Of a DNA stretch of 64,000 nucleotides, positions 36,923-48,599 are shown one piece after another; position 1 is the first letter of the stretch, and each line of letters starts with the position of its first letter. Source of the DNA: Symsagittifera roscoffensis (taxonomy: Eukaryota; Xenacoelomorpha; Acoela; Convolutidae); NCBI RefSeq assembly GCF_963678635.1, contig NC_087063.1, positions 18,459,814 through 18,523,813 of the forward strand. Direction: 5' to 3'. Both the position numbers and the translations under genes were made by a program. The notes under the pieces were generated by a model. The model made no database searches, had not been told where the DNA came from, and saw nothing but the letters and a program-made list of their open reading frames with translations.

Positions 36923-38165
36923 ATGAGTAGAAACCAAAGTAATCATATTCAGAACCGAAATTTTACAAACTTTTCGTATGAGGTTTTTGATAAAGTCCCA
37001 GTTTCGAAAAACAATTATGTCATCCTACAGAAAATGTATTCCTCAATACTTCTCTAGATGAAAGCAGTATTGAGTTTGAATATGAAACGGATCGTAATCT
37101 CTACTTGAATATGCATGATACCCATCTTAGTTTAAGGTTTCAATTATTCAAGGGAAGGTTGTTTTATGCCTTCAGAAGATAAAAAGCAGAACATAAAGCA
37201 AATTTCGAGGATGATTCAGATGAGAAACCAGAACCTTACTTAACTTATGTAAGCAATCTACTACATTCACTGTTCCCCAATTGTGAAGTTTTTTTTAAAA
37301 ATACAATAGTTTACAACGCCAATGGATTATAATCTCATAGGGCACAAAAATCGAACACATTCAACTCGTGGGCAGTGAGTAAAAAAGGAACATTTGCTTG
37401 CCATGGATACAGCTTTGAAGAATTTCCTGATGCATTTGATATGCTTCCAATCACTGATAGAGCAAACTCCTTGGTAGCTGGGATAAATTTTTTATTTGTG
37501 TACGAAAAATTTTTGCTGCCAAACACCAAAGCTTCAATTGAAATAATTCGAGCTAGACCTAATTTTTATATTCTTTCTGATAATCTAAAGGTTGGTCTGA
37601 AAATTAATAATTTTTCGCTGCTTACTAGACGAATTTTAGTTGCTGAACCTAATCATCAATACTTTCAATGGAATTAGTAAAAACAATCTGCTCAAAACAA
37701 TAACATGGAAACCATACCAAGAACCTTTATCATTCCACCTCGTCAAACCCAATTCATCAAGAAAATTTTTTCGTTAACGCTTCTTTAAGAAGAATAGCTG
37801 TTGCAATGAGTCAAAATTCAGCTGTTGCCGAATTCCTTTTGAAAGAATTCAGAATTATTTGGGAAAGGTAGCAATTGTTTTTACATAAAACTTCTCCTTG
37901 TCCCCTTATAATACAACAATGAAAGCAATGCGGCTTAATGAAGATTTCCCAGCTTCTCTTATGGAAAAATTTCAAAATTGCTTTAATCTTGGTTTTGACT
38001 TAACTTCACTACAGGATGCAGATGAAATGTTGCATTATCCAGAACTTAATGAAGAAAGCTTGAGATTAGAAATATTATTTCAGTTTTCCTTGGAGCAAGT
38101 AACCGAAGTGATAGTCTAGGGAGAAAGACTATCAAAAGTTCAAATGCTGAATTTTTCGATTTTTC
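36923..38165 (+). pseudogene. Major capsid protein, copy A
   Basis: A long collinear match to copy B MCP: GTFACHGYSFEEFPDAFDM, IIRARPNFYILSDN and LMEKFQNCFNLGFDLTSLQD. At least three frame breaks occur, and the copy B segment SLYGRLAIDLFTC is missing here. Confidence 0.8.
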
Positions 38166-38393
38166 AGGTTCCTATAAAAATACAGTAATTTTTTTGGGAA
38201 TTTTAATTGTTATTGTCTCTATACTATCTATTTTTTTTCAGACCTAAATCTCCAGAAAAAGTAGACAATGATTGCTGTCTAATTGATAACCCGAGAAGTT
38301 ACTACAACGTAGACTGTAAAACAGTGTTCAAGAACCCTTGTCCAGTTCATAAGGTTTGTGTATGGGACTTTGTTGATTCAATACCTAATTGAG
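38143..38393 (+). pseudogene. Small Cys-rich membrane protein, copy A
   Basis: It has the same layout as copy B: a hydrophobic stretch, then CCLIDNPRSYYNVDCKTVFK followed by CPVHKVCVWDFVDSIPN. The cysteine spacing is retained although the membrane part is frame-shifted. Confidence 0.6.
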
Positions 38394-38461
38394 TGTAAGT
38401 CATTAATCTTAGTTTTTTATTCTTAAGTACACAATCAAAGAATCCCTTTCTTTGCTTTAAG

Positions 38462-38860
38462 ATGTAAATCAGCTAACAATTGCAAAGGTGGATAATAGTT
38501 CTTTTCTGCAAATTATTGAAAAAATTACTGAACTCAGATTCAAGTACATGGGATCTTACCCCTCTGATAAAGTACATCAACTAACAAAATATTCTTTTGC
38601 AATCGTCAACTCAGCTCCAAGCAATGATAGAGGGTAACACTGGATCTTGATAGCTCGATTGGACAAAACTTACTATGTTGCTGATTCTTTGAGTCGAAAC
38701 AGAACAACTTATTCCTCTCCAACAAAAAATTATTGGCGATTGGTTCCCAGAAAACTACATTAAAAATTATAATTTGTTCGGATTCCATTTTAATTTTAAT
38801 TTATTCAGCATTTCTTCTTTTTGAATTCTACCAGAGAAACTTGAACATTATTCATGATGT
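38462..38860 (+). pseudogene. Adenovirus-type cysteine protease, copy A
   Basis: It retains the His block (HWILIARLDKTYYVADSL, holding His and Asp), but the segment that carries the catalytic Cys in copy B (NLCGFYAIYSAF) is lost to mutation here. A stop precedes the His. It lies last in the cluster, next to the terminal repeat. Confidence 0.65.
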
Positions 38861-38955
38861 GCATGTGTTGAGTTTTATAAATAATTTTATGTCAAATGTG
38901 TAGTTTTTTTTCTAAAAGTAAAATAATGCAGTAAACTTACTAAATGTTTAATATG

Positions 38956-39354
38956 TCAATTTATATCAAGTCGTAACGTGTTTTGAAGGTTTTTATTTTA
39001 AAAAATATTCATTTTTTTCATAAAAAATCTTAATTTTTCCCCAAAAACTCTTACCACTGACTTATCATGAACCAAAAAAATTAATTACAAAACCATCATT
39101 CTACAAACAACGCGTAATTAACCAGTGATATTTTTCAGGTAGATAACGCGCGCCAATTTTTTTGCAAAACAAACTTGACATTTGTACACAAAATCAAAAA
39201 AGTTACCGTTTTTCTTACCATTCTCTTACCATCACACAAACCGTGAAATTTTACCAATCCTAAAACATTGTAGAATCTATACCCTATGTTAATAGATAGC
39301 CTAAAGACTGGATGTTCTACTCCTTAGATGTTCTAAATTAAAAAATGTGGGTCT
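38956..39354. repeat. Right terminal inverted repeat of copy A
   Basis: Reverse complement of 22,407-22,781, ending ATGTGGGTCT. It carries CTTACCATTCTCTTACCATC, the mirror of the left-end block. Confidence 0.85.
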
Positions 39355-39403
39355 CCGAGTTATAACAAGTGTTATTTTGCAAAAACTATATCCGAGCATC
39401 AAA

Positions 39404-39457
39404 GACTGTAGTATAGTTGTTAGCCTCCCCCGTCAAGGGTTCGAGCCCCATCAAGAG
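39404..39457 (+). repeat. tRNA-like fragment, possibly a SINE head
   Basis: A box-A-like GTAGTATAGTTGTTAGCC is followed after only 10-12 bases by GGGTTCGAGCCCC, a good box B / T-arm. The spacing is too short for a full tRNA, so the anticodon arm is missing. A tRNA pseudogene or tRNA-derived SINE fragment fits best. Confidence 0.35.
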
Positions 39458-42400
39458 AAGTTTTTTAAAATAAAAATTGCCTGTATTTTGCTAATTTCTG
39501 ATCAAATTACGATGAGAAAAAGAGAATTTTAAGAAAATCCATGCTTTATTTAAGCATTTCACAAAGGTTTCTGACCAGAAATTAGATTAGATATGAAGTA
39601 TTTCAGGTCAGAAGCAAACAATTTGCTCGGTACGAGATCGACTAGCACAAAACTTGCTTAGCATAAAAGTTTTTAAAACGAAAATTGTATCGGCTAGCAT
39701 AAAAATCTTAACACAAAATCCAAATATTGTCAAAATTACTATCATTGTATCTTGTTAACTATCTGGAAGGAAGAGATTGTTACTATGTACAGAATTCACA
39801 TATGCGTAACAAATAATTCGTTGCCAACTATCTCCGTAAAACAAAGACCAAATCATTATACACCAAAAACGGATCTCTTCAACTACTTACCCGCTTCAGT
39901 ACATAGTAACGAATTCTCACCCCTAATGAAATAGTTTAACGGTTAAGCAAATGCGAATTTTGTATATAGTAGCGAATCTCCCCCTTTTGCAAAAAGAGGG
40001 GAGATAGTTAAAGAGATCCCAAAAACCATTTATCAATCACAGTTTGGACCAAATAAACATCCCCCCTGAACGTTAATTTGGTTGCGAAATGGGAAATTTC
40101 AGCCAATCAGAATCGAGCATTTTAAATGCAGCGCTTAGCAAATTTAATTTGACTAAAATGTTCTAGGGTGGAAGAAATCAACTTGGTCTATCTGGGGAAG
40201 GGGGGTTCGATTCAAGGCATTACAGGTCGGATCTAGGATTTAGGGGGCAGGACGGATCTAGGATTTTCTCGAGGGGGAGGCGGATTTTCAGGAAAGCAGA
40301 GGGTCGAGTACTTGAGGGGGAGGGGGAGCGTACGCCCCCCGCTCCCTCTCTAAATCCGCCTCTGAGTCGGGGTATGACTAATCCCCGCACTGCTTTTTTC
40401 ATGGATAATAATGGAAATAGGTAGAAGTTAGATTAAGAGAGAGTGGGGAGAGTAAAGAGGTGGAGTTGACTCTGAGTAGTCACACCCCCCGTTCAATTTG
40501 CAAATGTAAAGAAGTTGGGGGGTGGGGGTTCAACTGTAAACTGAAAGGGGAGAGGGGTAAACAGAAGTACAACAAAAAGAAACAGACAGAAAAAAAAACA
40601 CATTTTTTTTCATTTCATTTGTAGTTCAAAATTTATCTTTACTTTGTCATAGTTTTCTTGAAATTTGGTTGAGAAAAAATCGATTATAATAGAAAAAATG
40701 GATTATAATAGATTATTTTAATATGAAAAAAAAAACGAATACAATCCATTAAAATGGATTTAAGTTATGAAATTGTCATCTATGATCGATTATTTTGTCC
40801 AATTTTTTATCGCTAGAAATCCATTACAATCGATTAATATCCCTGAAACTCTACAGCGGGTTACAATTTATGTGATATGGAAATTCATTTGCCTATGTTG
40901 ATATTGCTTAATTTCCCATTTTTCTATTTATCAGAAAAGCACGTAGTACACCAGAAACTAATCTTTTGAATCCTTTACCATAGTTTGAAAGGATTCCATT
41001 TGTCGCTTTTTAATTCTGAGAAATAAAGCTATCAAAGTTCTGCTAGTCGATTTATTTTAATGTTTTCAAATTTTTATGCTAGTCGAGATTAATGCTAGTC
41101 GAGCGGTCACCGGTTTGGTTATTTTGAATGTTAAAGGGCTTCGTCGACAAACACTTCCAAAAGGGGAGAATTGAGTTCAACCGGTGTTTGGTGGCTATGA
41201 AACTGACGGACACCAGATTCACCTCTAGGTCGGGGACGGACATGAGTTTGGATGACGGTGTCGAGACAGGTATACATTTAACAGCTAGTGCCAAACAAAG
41301 GCAAAATAGTCAAATTATGAAAAAAAAAAAACAAATTAATTCACTGGCTTACATCATTTGGATCTCTTTAACTATTTACGTCTATTTTTACAAAAGGGGG
41401 AGATTCGTTACTAAGCTCAAATCAAATCAAATCAGAATTCGGGATCTACTTAAAAGGGGGGAGATTGTCAAGTAGATCAAAATGGTCGATTTTTCGACCA
41501 ATCAGAGTTCAGCAAAATTAGAAATCTCAAAAAAAAAAGCTCAGTGGTAATTTACTGTATTTATTTATAGGGGTGGAGATTCTTAAGTAGGTACCATAGG
41601 GGGGGATTGTTAAGTAGATCCGAGATAAGTAAAAAAAAATTTTAGAGTCGGTCAGCCAAAATGGATTTCTTAAAAAGTATCAAAAGTGGACCCCTTGGGT
41701 CGGCAGGGGGTCGAATCTCTGAGGGAGGAGCCCCCCTTAAATCCGCCCATGGTTATCAAGCCTAGCACTTGTTTTTAATTTCCTTTAATGCGCTTTCTAA
41801 AGTGAATGAATAATTTTGTTGCTAGTTGTCATTTTCTCTGCAGCTACTTTAGAGATATAGAGCCTAAAATTTAAGATAGAAGAACTTTTTGACAATAATT
41901 ATCATTGTTAAAGCATTTTTGAACATGTTTTGAAAGGAGTTTTCATGATGTTCGTGTGTTTCGTCTATAGCTGTTACTTATGTGTTATATAGAAGAATTA
42001 AATTTCAAATTCCACATTACGAGGTCGAACTTTTCCTCTCTGTTTGGTGCGTGTACACTAGAGGATTTAGTTCCCCCATTCCTCAAGGATTCGACCCTTG
42101 ACGACCCAAAGAGTCCCCCTTCGTAATATTTTGAGATATCGTTTTTGGGCAGAATGACCCTAAAATTTTCAAAAGGTGTCTTGGATGCCAATATATGCTA
42201 AAATTTGAGGGGGTAACGCGCACCAAAAAACTGTCAATGAGCAAAATTTCCTTAACCATTGACAAATTCAATTTCAACCGTTCGCTTAGAAGCCAACGAG
42301 TTCTTCTTCTTTTTTGTTCCATATGGTTTGAAATAAGGAACATACGAAAACACGGCAAAAAAACACGGTGCTAAACTTCGGTTTAATAACAATTGAATGG
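39458..42400. other. Repeat-rich noncoding stretch
   Basis: No supported gene. The segment 39,963-39,990 is the inverted match of 41,390-41,416 (AGTAGCGAATCTCCCCCTTT against AAAGGGGGAGATTCGTTACT), which suggests a 1.45-kb inverted-repeat element. Related phrases (GGGGGGAGATTGTCAAGTAG, GGGGGGATTGTTAAGTAG) recur near 41,455 and 41,605. The segment 40,670-40,850 repeats GATTATAAT-like units similar to those by the assembly gap. Confidence 0.5.
40225..40366. mobile_element. 140-bp MITE with CGGATCTAGGATT ends
   Basis: It starts GTCGGATCTAGGATTT, has an internal second copy of CGGATCTAGGATTTTC, and ends TAAATCCGCCTCTGAG, giving imperfect inverted ends. It is G-rich inside. Related sequence is at 17,183-17,533 and 41,739-41,752. 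No coding potential. Confidence 0.5.
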
Positions 42401-42799
42401 TCTTAAAAACGAAAAAAAAATCAAGAAAAAAGGCAAAAAGGGTGAAGAATGCTCAAAGTTGGGACTAGTTGAGATTCTCAGCAACTACTTTCTAAGTTCC
42501 TTGTCTTTTTTCTTTTAATTTTTTTAAAAAATTTTCTTTCTTTTTGTTTTTCTAAAAATAAGAATAAAAAATAATTGCAAGTGACGCATAGTTCCTAAAA
42601 GACGGATACCTCATTTCTTAGTTTTCTTTTTTTGTTGATTTTTTCAATTAGCATTTTTGAGTGCAGTTGCGATTTTCAACAATTAAGCTCGTCCGAAAGT
42701 AAATATTCTTTCCTGGTTGCAATTTTCAGCAACCAGATTGAAAAGTGTCTGAGCTAGGTCACGACCCATAAATGCGATATTGAGCAATTATGGTTGAAC

Positions 42800-45239
42800 A
42801 AAATAAAAAACGAATTAAATGAATTTTCAAATTATCAACAAAAGTTACTTAAGTAGGAAAAAATATTACCCGAATCAATTGGCGAATCTCAGCAGCCTAT
42901 TAATCAAATGACTTCGACGAAAAACAAAGCTGGTTGAAATTACAAAAAGGTACATTCGCTTCTTAACGCAAAATCATGAAACCTTAGAGTTTTTTCTTGA
43001 AACTAAAACTGATAAGCCGCAAATTTCTGCTCTTACTGGAATATGGCTGAAAGATTATATGGGTATTGGTATTTTCAAATTGCGTTAGAAACGGTGAATC
43101 GGAACAGATGCGGTGTTGCTGTTGCCTCCTACATACGCGAAGCTGTTTGATTTTATATTAAACAACTCACTTTAGACGAAATGCAAATTTTGACTGTTTG
43201 ATGCAAAAACAGCGGAGAGAAGAATTTTCTAACTATTGTCAATAAAGTACTTAAATTGAACAATTTTAAATTTCTTGATCAATTACCGGCTTATCTGTTC
43301 GAGTTGAAAATGCAGCCTGGAGATATGCACACTGTATGTGGAGCATGAATGTTGATGTGTAGTCGAGAAGTGACTCTATAAATCTTGAAATCAGCCAACT
43401 ACTGTTTGGGTTAATTTTATTGGAATTTGAAAGTATTAGAATAACGAAAATCAACCATTCAACATTTTTTATTGAGCAGTCATGGTCCAATACAACTCTA
43501 TATTGGATCCCGAGGCGGTAGAAATTGAAGCACCAGTTCAAAATGAAGACAAAACTTCGCTTGAAATTAAAGGTTTTTAAATTTGAGATATCTGAAGTGT
43601 TTTGGGTAACCATCAGACTTTGTTGAAGTTCAATTTTGTGCTGTGGCAGACCACTGAAAAAAAAGTGCAAAAATGATACTGAAGAAGTGAATGACTGCTT
43701 TACACTGGTCTCAATAGCCTTCCAATCTAATGGGAGGAATTAAATCGTAAGCTCCCATCCAATAAAAAATGGAAAAGTTGGATAACAGCTAAATTCATGA
43801 CTGAGAGTCTTTAAAAGAATAACCTGTGCAACATTTGTTTGAACAACAAGAGCGATTGTAATCTTGATAAATTCCAGCTACAACGGGATAAAAACTGAAA
43901 AGCTTGTATCAAAAATAAAAAAAATTTGTCTTTGAGAATAGACTTAACAGCAAGAGCCATAAAAGTTCGTATAAAGTCATAGGTGGGATCAGAAAAAAAA
44001 GGTGAACAGGTGAGTTCAAACAAAGCATCTTGAATGCAGAAAAGTTTACGAATTTTTGATTAAAATTGGTTGGAAGCTAATCGAAAAAAATACAACACCA
44101 AAACACTTTTAAACGCTCTAGAGAATGAATATACAATTTTTTTGAAAGCATTTCACCCCAAACAGTTTATGAAGTAAATAAAAGCCTGAAATAAAAAACT
44201 TATATAGTTACAACCAAAAAAAGAACCTAATCAAAGAATTAGTCTGGTTATATATGAGCTATTGAGGTCCTTTTTGATCAATGTGTAGAGTTGTCATATT
44301 ATCCTTCATTTTTTAAGATTGCTGAAGTTCAACCAATTCATAATAAAAGTGGCATATTGTCAGATTGTGGTCAGTTCAGACCTATATCTAATCAACCACT
44401 TATAGAGGGAGTTTTCGAAAAGTTGATTATTAATTGCTTGAGAAGTTTTCTGAATAAACAAGATGTATCAACATCATGTCAGTACGGATTCCGAACAAAG
44501 AAAGCACAATTGATGCTATATTAGAACTCACTGAACGAATAGGGCAGAACTTATAGGATAGTTTTAGCTCCGTGTGTACGCTAACAGATCTTGCAAAAGC
44601 GTTCGTCACAGGTGATCACGAAATTATAAGGGAAATTGCAAACTATACGGTTTACGATGTAAAAATGTTAATCTTTTGAGGTGATATCTTGAAAAAGGTA
44701 AACATTGTTTTAGTTTCTGATAACGAATTGTTTTAACTAACGTAATCTTCTGCGCTGTACCACAAGGCTCAGTCCTGGGTCCTTCGTTGTTTTTGCTGTG
44801 TATAAACGAATTGCCAAACGTCTGTAGGCATAATAAGGCTGTACTGTTTGTCGATGACTGTGCATTGTATACAAAACTAAACAGGAAATCGGCAGCATTT
44901 AAACCCTGATACAAGCAATGTTGAATTTTGGTTTTTGCCTACCATAAACAAGGATAAAACAGCCACATTAGAATTTAACAGGAAGAACTTCTCTAACAAA
45001 AGATCATATAAATACTTAGGTATAATAATAGATGAAAAGTTAAACTTCAAAACACACATCAATAAAATTTTGAAAAGAGCAGCCAAACCTTGCTCGAAAA
45101 TCTATCATCTCAGATGTCATTTTAACACATCTACACTGCTCAATATATACTCAACCAAAATTTTAATTTAGTATAATCGTCCTCAATGGCACAGCTAATA
45201 ACTTACACCTTCAAAAGTTAGAAAGCCAACAAAGACTCG
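42800..45239 (+). pseudogene. Non-LTR retrotransposon remnant (endonuclease and RT)
   Basis: The RT part is clear. 44,291-44,524 has QPIHNKSG and FRPISNQPLIEGVFEKLI, the conserved 'FRPIS' segment, and 44,935-45,171 has YKYLGIIIDEKLNFKTHI, typical of the RT C-terminal side in CR1/jockey-like elements. Upstream, 43,030-43,160 resembles the endonuclease domain in broken frames. The matching stops at about 45,240, just before the start of Polinton copy B. Many stops; inactive. Confidence 0.65.
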
Positions 45240-45279
45240 TGAGTAGTATATGAGTGAGCTGATCAGGGGGGGTGGTTGG

Positions 45280-45700
45280 AGACCCCCATGTATTAAGATA
45301 GGGAATAGAGTATCCGGTCTCCAAAGCTATGTTTTAAGATAGGGAATAGATTTCCAATGTATTAAGGTAGGGAATAGGTTTCCCATGTATTAAGATGGTA
45401 GGTTTCAGATGGTAAGTTTCAGAAAAATTTTTGGCGCCCGAATTTTTTGAGCTCAATTTTGCCGATACTTGCGTTTCTTAGCTAACTTCTACGATTTGTG
45501 ATATGTAAGGACTATCATGTCTTACAAAAAATCGGTATGGTAAGTTTCAGAAGGTAAAGTTTCAGAAAATTTTTTTAAATTTTTTTCTTTTTAAGTTTTG
45601 CTTGCAAATACATTTTATCTTGAAAAAACATTTTTTTTATTAAAAATTGAAAAAAAATTTTTGGATGGTAAGTTTCAGATGGTAAGTTTCGACGAAAATT
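45280..45700. repeat. Terminal region of copy B with iterated motifs
   Basis: Four versions of ATGTATTAAGATAGGGAATAG lie at about 45,288-45,396. GATGGTAAGTTTCAG-like units follow at about 45,408, 45,537, 45,553, 45,664 and 45,678. The first 60 bp resemble copy A's end, while the rest has diverged. 45,700-46,537 is AT-rich with no gene seen. Confidence 0.7.
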
Positions 45701-46537
45701 AAGTTTCGATTTAGAGTATGGGATCATAAACTAATATATCACGGAATATTTTTTTTCTCGAAAGAATCTTAAATTCTTATTTCATGTTATTTATTTTCCC
45801 TCAGGTTATCTGGGGAAAATTGTCAAGAGGGGATTATCTTTGACAGGTTAGTTATTCCGCTCCACGGGATATCAGGGGAATCTTGACAGCTCCTCACGGT
45901 TGATTACTTTTATATCCTACTTAATATTTTTTCCGCAGGTTATCTGGAGAACGGATGACAGGTTCATTACACTTGTTAATTTTATGACTAATTTTATCTT
46001 TTTTCACATAATTATCTCACTTATTTTTACCTCAACTGGTTTATTTATTCTGTAATGTTTCTTGCTACGATTCATTTCAGTTCTCTTTTATCACTTTGTC
46101 TTTAATCTTTAAATAATTCTTTGAAATTTCCAAATTTTCCAAAAAATTATCATCCAAATTTATCAATTGCTCTGCCACGGTAAAAGTTTACACTGAGAAA
46201 AACATAGTATCATATTTTTTTGGTTCTGATATTTTTGTGTAATAATTTTTCCATCTTTCTTAGAGTAAACTTTTAAGAAAATTTTACAATTTACTAGAAA
46301 TTGGTTACAATTTTCGTAAATTTATCTACTCTATCGTTAAATCTTTCAATTGGGGGACTACAACATCCATATTCCATCATCATTCTCCGTATTTCATCAA
46401 AAGGTCAGTTGCTAAGATGCTTTTCGTAAAAAATCTAAGGAATTTAAAAAGTTAAATTACATAAATAATCAAACAATTCACTACATCGTATAGTAAAATT
46501 ACTGCAAAAATTTACACTTACAAAAAAAAATGCACTT

Positions 46538-46936
46538 TTACATGAAATTACTGATAAAATTCAAAACATACACATCATGAACATTATTCAAGTTCTTTTG
46601 GAAGAATTTAAAAAGGAGAAACGCTGAATAAATTGCGTAAAAACCACACAAATTATCAGTCTTTTGTAGCTTTCGAGGAACCATTCGTCGAAACTTTTTC
46701 GTCAAAAAGGGGTAAGTTGATCTCTTTCTTCCCAAAGAATCTGCTAAGTAGTAGCTTTTCTTCATTCGAGCAATCATAATCTAGTGTTCTCCTCTATCAT
46801 TGCTTGGGGCTGAGTTAATAATTGCAAAAGAGTATTTTGTTAGTTGAGGTACTGTATCAGAAGGGTATGATCCCATGTACTTGAACCTGAGCTCTGGAAT
46901 TCTTTCAATAATTTGCAAAAGTGAAATGTTATCCAT
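46538..46936 (-). pseudogene. Adenovirus-type maturation protease (C5/Ulp1-like)
   Basis: Polintons encode a cysteine protease related to adenovirus adenain, thought to process capsid proteins. Here the His lies in NDRGEH, the Asp in YYLADSLG and the Cys in NLCGFYAIYSAFLLF, in the order of the family's catalytic triad. A stop codon follows the His directly, where copy A has Trp, so a single W-to-stop change seems to inactivate the gene. The ATG at 46,936 is the first after a possible splice acceptor (TTTTTAG near 46,965); an upstream exon is possible. It is the outermost gene of the cluster. Confidence 0.75.
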
Positions 46937-47025
46937 CTTTGCAATTGTAGGCTGATTTACAGCTAAAAATGAAATTGATAGTTTGATAGTGTACTTTAGG
47001 TTTTAAAAAAAGGAAGAATAATGAC

Positions 47026-47286
47026 TTACACACATTTAGGAATTGAATCAACTAAGTCCCATACACAAGCCTTATATTGTGGGCAAAGTTTATTGAATAC
47101 TGTTTTACAGTCTAGGTTGAAGAAGTATCTCGGGTTTTCAGCTAAACAGCATTCCTTCTCTATTTTTTCTGGAGCTTTAGGTCTGAAGAAAAACAATATA
47201 GATAGTACAGAGATAATAACAAAGAAAAGTCCCAAAAAAGTTACAATATTTTTATAGGAACCTGAAAACTCAAAAAAATTAAACAT
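47026..47286 (-). CDS. Small Cys-rich membrane protein
   Basis: An 86-aa protein. One membrane segment (IVTFLGLFFVIISVLSILFF) is followed by a short RPKAPEK linker and a tail with six cysteines (CC, DCKTVFNKLC and KACVW). The same layout and cysteine spacing survive in copy A at 38,143-38,393, so it is a real gene. The ATG at 47,286 overlaps the stop of the capsid gene by 8 bases. The Cys-rich tail suggests disulfides or metal binding. Role unknown; a virion or egress membrane protein is a guess from its place between capsid and protease genes. Confidence 0.7.
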   Translation of the reverse strand: MFNFFEFSGSYKNIVTFLGLFFVIISVLSILFFFRPKAPEKIEKECCLAENPRYFFNLDCKTVFNKLCPQYKACVWDLVDSIPKCV

Positions 47287-48599
47287 TTTTAGCGACTGTT
47301 CCGAATTTGTCAACTTGAATATTTGATAGACTTTCTCCCAAGACTATCACTTCCGTTACTTGCTCCAAGGGAAATTGGAAAAACATTTCTAATCTCAAGC
47401 TTTCTCCACTAAGTTCTGGATAATGCAAGTGTTCAGCGGCATCCTGTAGTGAAGTCAAGTCGAAAACTAGAATATAGTGATTTTGAAAATCTTCCATAGG
47501 ACGAGCTGGAAAATCTTCGTTAAACTGCATTGCTTTCATTGTTGCAACATAGGGTCGACAAGGAGAAGTTGTATCTAATGAAATAATTGCTCTTCCACCC
47601 CGAAAAATTCTAAGCTCTCTCAAATGAAATTGTTGATAATTGAAAGGATTTTCATGAAAAGATCCCGCAACAGCCGAATTTGTATTCATTGCAACAGCTA
47701 TCCTTCTGATTGGGGCATTATTAAAAACATTTTCCTGAATAAACTGGTTTTGACGAGATGGAATGATAAAGGTTCTTGCTATAGTTTCCATGTAATTGTA
47801 ATGAGCAGGTTCCCTTTCCAGATTCCATTGCAAATATTGATGATTAGGTTCAGCTACTAAAATTCCTTGTAAACAGTGAACAATCAACTATTTTCAGACT
47901 GACATTTGGATTATCACATAATATGTAAAAATTAGGTCTAGCTCGAATAAGTTTAATTCGAACTTTGGTATTTGGTAGCAACAGTTTTTCGCAAGTAAAC
48001 AAATCAATGGCGAGCCTCCCATAGAGTGAAAAAGTTATCCCTGTTCCCAAGGAATTTGCTCTATCAGTGAATGGATATATATCAAATGCATCAGGATTTT
48101 CTTCAAAACTGTATCCATGACAAGCAAGAATTCCTTTATTACTCACTGCTGACGAGTTGAATTCGTTCGATATCTGTGCCTTATGAGGATAAAATCCATT
48201 GGCATTGTAAACCATTGTATTGTTAAAATAAAATTCACAGTTGGAGAATAGAGAATGTAGTAGATTCTTTACATAAGTTAAGTAAGTTTGTGGTTCCTCA
48301 TCTGAATCTTCCTCCGATTTTGCTTTATGCTCTGATTTTTCTTTTTTGAAAGCATCAAACAATCTTCCTTTGTATAGTTGAAGCTTTAAGCTAAGATGGG
48401 TATCACGCATATCCAAGTAGAGATTACGATCAGTTTCAAATTCAAACTCAATACTGCTTTCATCCAGAGAAGTACTGGGGAATACTTCTTGTGTGTAAGA
48501 TGACATAATTGTTTCCAAAACTGGGACTTTATCAAAAATCTCCAAAGAAGAATTTGTAAACGCTCCGTACCGAAAATGACTACTTTGATTTACACTCAT
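47279..48599 (-). pseudogene. Major capsid protein (double jelly-roll, hexon-like)
   Basis: About 440 codons. The N-terminal part has FEFETDRNLYLDMRDTHLSL and YFNNTMVYNANGFYPHKAQI, a hallmark of adintovirus/Polinton hexon-like capsid proteins; the middle has IRARPNFYILCDNP; the C-terminal part has FQNHYILVFDLTSLQDAA. It is open from the ATG at 48,599 to about 47,880, then continues in another frame to 47,279: one frameshift near 47,877. It would form the capsid shell. An acidic Lys/Glu/Asp loop near residues 85-105 (KSEEDSDEEPQ) interrupts the first jelly roll. The ATG overlaps the upstream basic gene's stop (ATGA). Confidence 0.87.

Larger units (their letters stand above)
22407..39354. mobile_element. 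Polinton/Maverick copy A, complete but decayed
   Basis: This 16.9-kb element is bounded by inverted repeats beginning AGACCCACAT, which matches the 5'-AG/TC-3' termini known for Polintons. PolB reads leftwards and the capsid, ATPase, integrase and protease genes read rightwards, all recognisable by comparison with copy B. Nearly every gene has several stops or frameshifts. The 6 bp flanking each end (TCTGGG and CCGAGT) do not match, so no target duplication is visible. Confidence 0.88.

Noticed and set aside
22401-39360. Target-site duplication for Polinton copy A
   Set aside because: The 6 bp outside the two ends (TCTGGG and CCGAGT) differ.
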